This document shows, piece after piece, positions 59,881-64,000 of a stretch of DNA of 64,000 nucleotides. Source of the DNA: VXNF01 sp964291305 (GTDB taxonomy: Bacteria > Actinomycetota > Acidimicrobiia > Acidimicrobiales > CATQHL01); NCBI GenBank assembly GCA_964291305.2, contig OZ219783.1, forward strand, positions 1,798,001-1,862,000. The letters run 5' to 3'. Below the pieces are notes generated by a model. That model saw only the letters and a program-made list of their open reading frames with translations. It did no database searches and was not told where the DNA came from. Each line of letters starts with the position of its first letter. Positions within the stretch are counted from its first letter, which is position 1. Both the position numbers and the translations under genes were made by a program.

Positions 59881-61068
59881 CTATGAGACGCGGGTGCGTC
59901 GTCGCAGGTACTCGTCGAACATGGGCACGGTGAAGGCGATCACCCCATGGCGTGGCGAGTAGCACAGGCCCTTACGGATTAGAGAATCGCGCACCGGGCC
60001 GACTTGAGTGGTGTTCTTGCCTTGAGCTGCGGCTACTTCTCCAGAGGCGTAGTCCCCTGCCCCGACCTCGAGGCTGGCCATCGCGTACATATAGGCACGT
60101 TCCGCATCGGTCGTCCGGTCGAATCGGGCTCGGAAGAACCCGTTGTCTAGCTCATCGATTGCCAAGGGAATTGACGCTTCTACATCCTCAACGCTGATGA
60201 CATCATCACTTTCGGCAGCAAGCCAAGCCTGTTTGCCAAACTCCTGCAAGAAGTACGGGTAGCCGTCAGTTAGCTCTTTGATTCGGGCTAGGGCGTCTGT
60301 GGTCCACTGGACACCTTCGGCTTTCGCAGGTTCGGCGAGGGCGGCTGCCGAAGCGGCGTCATCGAGACGGTCAACAGTGCGGAAATCAAACAATCTCTCA
60401 GCATAGGAGCGAGCCTCCCCGGCAAGCGCTGGGAGTGAGGGAAGCCCGGCGCCTGCGACCACAAAGGGAAGTCCTAGTTGGGATACTCGGTGAAGGCCCA
60501 CGATGAGATTAGTCAAGTGCTCATTGCCGAGGAATTGCATCTCATCAATGGTTAACAGAACGCCGCGCTCTTGCTGTTGGGCGAGTTTCCCTGTTGCTAC
60601 AAAAAGGTCAGTAAGGTCTCGGTCTAGCAGTCCCGAATCTGCAGTACCTACTTCCGGCTCAAGTCCTACCGCTAGCTCCCCTCCGCCGGGCACCTCCCAG
60701 CGGACCTGAAATGACCGCAATGCCCGCAGAGCCTCCTGCGCTAGGCCAGCACGAAGACGCCTCCCCGGCGAAAGGCGCAAGATTGCTCTCCGCACCAACT
60801 CTGCCGCAACAGAAACAAACTGGGTTTCCTCGGATACCTCGAGCTGCTCATGAACCCACTTTCCCCCCTCGGCAATACGGCCAAACTCGCCTAGCAATAC
60901 GGTCTTGCCGACACCTCGCAGACCGGTCAAGACGACACTGCGAGCGTGATTGCCGATCGACAGTCGGCGGACGGCGATATCGAAGGTCTCTAGGTCAGCG
61001 TCACGGCCGACCAGCGCCGGCGGAGGATTCCCAGCCCCTGGGCTGTAAGGATTGCGCACCGGGTCCAC
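59881..61068 (-). CDS. AAA+ (Orc1/Cdc6-like, AAA_16) ATPase
   Basis: A 395-residue STAND/Orc1-like ATPase. PALVGRDADLETFDIAVRRLS, Walker A LTGLRGVGKTVLLGEFG near residue 50, VLLTIDEMQFLGNE (Walker B) and FVVAGAGLPSLP (sensor 1), and a winged-helix-like C-terminus (RDSLIRKGLCYSPRHGVIAFTVPMFDEYLRRR). It is translationally coupled to the HEPN and MNT genes (stop and next start two bases apart). An ATPase regulating a MNT-HEPN pair is an unusual combination. Confidence 0.83.
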   Translation of the reverse strand: MDPVRNPYSPGAGNPPPALVGRDADLETFDIAVRRLSIGNHARSVVLTGLRGVGKTVLLGEFGRIAEGGKWVHEQLEVSEETQFVSVAAELVRRAILRLSPGRRLRAGLAQEALRALRSFQVRWEVPGGGELAVGLEPEVGTADSGLLDRDLTDLFVATGKLAQQQERGVLLTIDEMQFLGNEHLTNLIVGLHRVSQLGLPFVVAGAGLPSLPALAGEARSYAERLFDFRTVDRLDDAASAAALAEPAKAEGVQWTTDALARIKELTDGYPYFLQEFGKQAWLAAESDDVISVEDVEASIPLAIDELDNGFFRARFDRTTDAERAYMYAMASLEVGAGDYASGEVAAAQGKNTTQVGPVRDSLIRKGLCYSPRHGVIAFTVPMFDEYLRRRTRVS

Positions 61069-61248
61069 ATCTAGAGTTTATAGGCATTTACAGAGTTTAT
61101 AAGAGGATAGCTTATAAACGCCGCAGATTCTTATAAATGGCTGATTCTGGCGCTGGCGCTAGGCGTGGGGCGGATTGCTGGCTGGGTATCGAGCGAGGGC
61201 CTTCCCTCGTTTGCTCGACACTTCGCCTAGGAGACAGTCATATCGGCG

Positions 61249-61650
61249 ATGCGAGAGTTGGGGTTGTCTGGTCTGGTGTTGCCGCCGGACTGGTCGAAGG
61301 GGTCGTTTTCTGAGCGGTTCAGAGTTGACTCGGTGGCGCCTGCGTTAGTTGAGGACCGGTCGATTGCGTCGGTTGCGTGGTCTTTGGGATGCGGCGAGTC
61401 CTATCAACGCTGGCGAGTCAAGCGCACGACCGTGGCCGCCCACGCCACGCCAGGTCTGACCGATCTTGCGCGGGGGCGGGAGTGGCCGGTGGGTGTGGGT
61501 TACGCCGGTGGAGGCTCGACTGGGCTACCCAACCAAACCACGCGGCTACAGGTAATATTAGGATATTTAATATATTTTTATGTAGTATCACTCTGCTTGG
61601 GGTGGGAGCGCCGGGCTGCCCGGGCCGCCAGCAAGCAAACCGCCGACTAA
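61249..61650 (+). CDS. Doubtful open reading frame, 133 residues
   Basis: This is the only long frame between 61069 and 61668. The start MRELGLSGLVLPPDWSKG and the middle look protein-like, and VILGYLIYFYVVSLCLGW could be a membrane segment. No family is recognised, and an overlapping frame is equally open. It might be a fragment of a lost gene. Confidence 0.3.
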   Translation: MRELGLSGLVLPPDWSKGSFSERFRVDSVAPALVEDRSIASVAWSLGCGESYQRWRVKRTTVAAHATPGLTDLARGREWPVGVGYAGGGSTGLPNQTTRLQVILGYLIYFYVVSLCLGWERRAARAASKQTAD

Positions 61651-61668
61651 TATGGGAGACGAGCAATC

Positions 61669-62151
61669 ATGGAATACGCAATCCTGGGACTCCTGACCTT
61701 CGGGTTCACCGCCGGGCTAACAATCATGATCTACCTAGACCGCCGAAACGTAGCCCGGCTCGACCAGTCCGAACAACGGACCGATAAACAATTCGAACGG
61801 GTCGACCAACAGTTCGAACGGTTCGGTCAACAGATGGAGCAGCGGTTCGAACGGATCGACCAACAGTTCAGAGAGTTCAGAGCCGAGGTCAATGCGAAGT
61901 TCGAGGCAGTCGACAAGAAGATCGAGGAATCGGCCAGGCACACCGACGGCCGCGTCGACAGACTCGACGGCCGCGTCGACAGACTCGACGGCCGCGTCGA
62001 CCAACTCGCCGACTCGGTGAACAGACGCTTCGACGCGGTGAACAGACGCATCGACAAGCTTGCCGACGCTGTCATCGGACTAGCTAAGGGCATCGGCAGG
62101 GAAGAAGCACTCGGTATCGGCCGGGAAGAAGCACTCGCAGCCGCCGAATAA
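61669..62151 (+). CDS. Membrane-anchored coiled-coil protein
   Basis: A 160-residue protein with one N-terminal transmembrane helix (YAILGLLTFGFTAGLTIMIYL) and a long coiled coil made of heptad-like Q-F-E-R-[VIF]-D-Q-Q repeats, then three copies of GRVDRLD. The 21-base DNA repeat near 61947-61996 encodes those. Similar small coiled-coil proteins are common in Actinomycetota, with no known function. A GGGAG site precedes the ATG. Confidence 0.75.
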   Translation: MEYAILGLLTFGFTAGLTIMIYLDRRNVARLDQSEQRTDKQFERVDQQFERFGQQMEQRFERIDQQFREFRAEVNAKFEAVDKKIEESARHTDGRVDRLDGRVDRLDGRVDQLADSVNRRFDAVNRRIDKLADAVIGLAKGIGREEALGIGREEALAAAE

Positions 62152-62380
62152 CAGCCGCCTCCAAACATCAGGCTTCCGTGGCCGGTACTGCGAACACGTC
62201 ACCCTCAACCACCCGATAAGCAATCAAGGGAAAGCCTCTCGCTGGAGCGAAGCGATGCGCGGAGGAGCGAGCGCCGGCTCGAGTTGTGCTTCTAGATTCT
62301 TGCCAAAGGAACGAATTCACCACTCGCTTGATCTCTCCTGACGCGGTTGGGCCACTTGGGCGATTGAGGCGGCCGGCCGG

Positions 62381-63121
62381 CTAGTTGGTTGAACGTTCCC
62401 CTAGCAGGGAAGCGGCGCCGGGGTCCACTATGGCGGTGAGCCTTGGATGCAGTTGCAGAGCGGAGGCGGGCACCGACTCGGTTATCGGCCGCTCTAGGGC
62501 TTGCGCTAGGGCGTGGGCCTTTGGCCGTCCGCAGGCGACTAGCAGCAACTCGGCCGCGGCGAGGATCGTGGCTATTCCTTGCGTGATGGCCGCTTTGGGA
62601 GTCTCCGTGATGTCACAGAAAAAGCGGGTGTTGTCTTGGCGTGTCTGTTGACTGAGTTGAACGACGCGCGTGGTGCTAGCTAAGGAAGATCCTGGCTCGT
62701 TGAAAGCGATGTGTCCGTTAGTGCCGATGCCTAGCAGTTGAAGCCCGATGTGGGCTTCGCGCACTCGCTGTTCGTAGTTGGCGCACTCGGCAGCTAGGTC
62801 TGGGGAGTGCGGGTTCGGGGCAAACACCGAGCCCGCTGAGAGGTCGGTGGTCTGGACTAGCAGCCGGTCGACGGTGTTGGCGAACGTTCGAGAATCGCCT
62901 GAGGGGAGGCCGATGTACTCGTCGAGCAGGTAGACCTCGGTGCGGGCGAGGCTCAAAGTGCCGGCTTGGCAGCGCCGCACCACTTCGGCGAAGGGTTCTT
63001 CCATCGTGGCGCCGGTGGCGACTCCCAGTACGGCAGGCGCTGCCTGGTTGACGAAGCGTTCGATGTGATCGGCCGTGAGCTGGGCTACTGCGGCCCGGTC
63101 GGGGGCTCGGAGGATGTTCAC
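62381..63121 (-). CDS. nagB: Glucosamine-6-phosphate deaminase
   Basis: A 246-residue NagB-type isomerase that converts glucosamine 6-phosphate to fructose 6-phosphate and ammonia. LLDEYIGLPSGDSRTF contains the catalytic aspartate region and GIGTNGHIAFNEPGSS is the family signature with the base and histidine. Length is normal. It lies about 31 bases downstream of a polyphosphate glucokinase gene on the same strand, so both probably handle sugars entering glycolysis. Confidence 0.93.
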   Translation of the reverse strand: MNILRAPDRAAVAQLTADHIERFVNQAAPAVLGVATGATMEEPFAEVVRRCQAGTLSLARTEVYLLDEYIGLPSGDSRTFANTVDRLLVQTTDLSAGSVFAPNPHSPDLAAECANYEQRVREAHIGLQLLGIGTNGHIAFNEPGSSLASTTRVVQLSQQTRQDNTRFFCDITETPKAAITQGIATILAAAELLLVACGRPKAHALAQALERPITESVPASALQLHPRLTAIVDPGAASLLGERSTN

Positions 63122-63152
63122 GGCCGCGCCAGCGGCTGAATAGCCAGCCGAA

Positions 63153-63893
63153 CTACGGGGCGAGCCTTCCAGCTGCGGCCGCGGCGCCGACGATTCCAGC
63201 GTGGATTCCTAAATGTGCCGGGCTCACGGGCTGGGAAAGCTTCAGCCGCGAGGCGTATTGCTGGAACTTCTCGGTAATACCGCCGCCTAAAACCCACCGG
63301 GCCGGGTTGAGCAGCGATTCGAGCTGGTCAAAATAGGGCTGAGCGCGTTCGGCCCACTGAGCAGGTGTGAGGTCATCGGCAGAGATGGCCCGGCCCGAGG
63401 CGACATCCTCGAATCGGCCCGCCTGGTTGGCGATTCCGCCCAGCTCGGAGTCCCTGATAAGGCCTCTTTTGTGGAGTAAGGCGCTTCCGATGCCGGTGCC
63501 GAAGGTGAGCACGACGGTGAGGCCATCGTCAGTGAGTTCCGAAGAGCCGTAAAGCAGTTCGGCGAGTCCGGCGGCGTCGGCATCGTTGATAAGCACGGCC
63601 GCACCGTTGCTTTCGCTGCGTAGACAGTCCAGGGCGCCGGAGACCTCCCAAGAAGCCGACAAGTTCGGCGCATGACGCAGGTGCGACCCGGCAATAACTC
63701 CCGGGAGTGCTATGCCGACGCCATCCGCCCAGTCCTCGGCGGCTGCGATCTGGCGGACGAGGACCGCTACCTGCTCTGGTGTGGCGGCGTCGGGTGTCTG
63801 CACGTTATGTATGGGTGCGGCGAGCTGTCCGCTGCGGAGATCCACGATGGCACCCTTAATGCTGGTACCGCCCACATCGATGCCAAGCTGCAT
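63153..63893 (-). CDS. ppgK: Polyphosphate glucokinase / ROK family kinase
   Basis: A protein of about 246 residues of the ROK group. LGIDVGGTSIKGAIVDL is the phosphate loop; HNVQTPDAATPEQVA matches the TPxPATP stretch typical of actinobacterial polyphosphate glucokinases; VVLTFGTGIGSALL and GLIRDSELGG are further markers. The enzyme phosphorylates glucose from polyphosphate or ATP. The ATG at 63893 is preferred; an upstream start at 63977 adds 28 residues without family similarity. Confidence 0.8.
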   Translation of the reverse strand: MQLGIDVGGTSIKGAIVDLRSGQLAAPIHNVQTPDAATPEQVAVLVRQIAAAEDWADGVGIALPGVIAGSHLRHAPNLSASWEVSGALDCLRSESNGAAVLINDADAAGLAELLYGSSELTDDGLTVVLTFGTGIGSALLHKRGLIRDSELGGIANQAGRFEDVASGRAISADDLTPAQWAERAQPYFDQLESLLNPARWVLGGGITEKFQQYASRLKLSQPVSPAHLGIHAGIVGAAAAAGRLAP

Positions 63894-64000
63894 CTGGGGC
63901 CCGGGATCGCCGGCGAGGGGAACTCGGCTAAACGCAGCCACCGGGTCGGATTCGGGACCAATACTACTCATACGCACCGCTCATAGGCCGGCCTGCTGAG

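Overview
The window is GC-rich bacterial DNA and most resembles a member of the Actinomycetota, probably the class Acidimicrobiia. The evidence is the mix of core genes: F420-type LLM oxidoreductase, polyphosphate glucokinase, a Mec-type JAMM protease next to a cysteine synthase, the rph-rdgB pair, smpB-ssrA, and large secreted FN3/Calx-beta proteins with long poly-threonine linkers. The lineage is inferred from gene content only; no rRNA is present.

Layout. 1-5.7 kb: a pseudouridine/nucleoside salvage operon (nucleoside hydrolase, PfkB kinase, PsuG), then P-II, an acyl-ACP thioesterase and a polysaccharide deacetylase. 5.8-10.1 kb: two secreted FN3/Calx-beta proteins, followed by tRNA-His and tRNA-Lys. 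10.5-19.6 kb: a restriction-like module of a PLD/SNF2 helicase and an Eco57I-class methyltransferase, plus a DUF4143 ATPase. 19.7-22.2 kb: a third secreted protein. 22.4-27.3 kb: a catabolic-looking operon (LLM oxidoreductase, opine dehydrogenase, amidohydrolase, acyl-CoA ligase). 27.4-36.6 kb: three tandem copies of a poly-Thr surface protein gene, of which the middle one is wrecked and interrupted by a small transposon-like element carrying a nucleotidyltransferase. 36.7-48.6 kb: housekeeping genes (transglutaminase/alpha-E/ATP-grasp operon, pcm, rpe, clpP, tRNA-Leu, rdgB, rph, 5'-nucleotidase, cysteine synthase, Mec, smpB). 48.8-49.2 kb: tmRNA. 49.5-62.1 kb: an accessory region full of toxin-antitoxin and abortive-infection genes and remnants. 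62.4-63.9 kb: nagB and ppgK.

The main discovery is a set of hypermutable repeats. Homopolymeric G tracts of 12-15 bases sit exactly five bases upstream of the ATG of three secreted-protein genes, where they could act as Shine-Dalgarno sequences of variable length; a fourth tract (G10) lies at the start of a fourth family member. The methyltransferase gene carries three more devices: a G12 tract, a (TC)13 tract and three copies of a 65-bp repeat, each copy in a different reading frame. In the present state its frame is broken, but defined one-unit changes restore a full-length protein. Surface architecture and DNA modification therefore look phase-variable in this organism.

Two further observations are new to me. 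One is a 1466-bp transposase-less element (22-bp imperfect terminal inverted repeats, perfect 8-bp target duplication) carrying an MNT nucleotidyltransferase. The other is a C-terminal tail of the form GPP-x4-TG shared by the poly-Thr proteins and an otherwise unrelated secreted 5'-nucleotidase, possibly a sorting signal.
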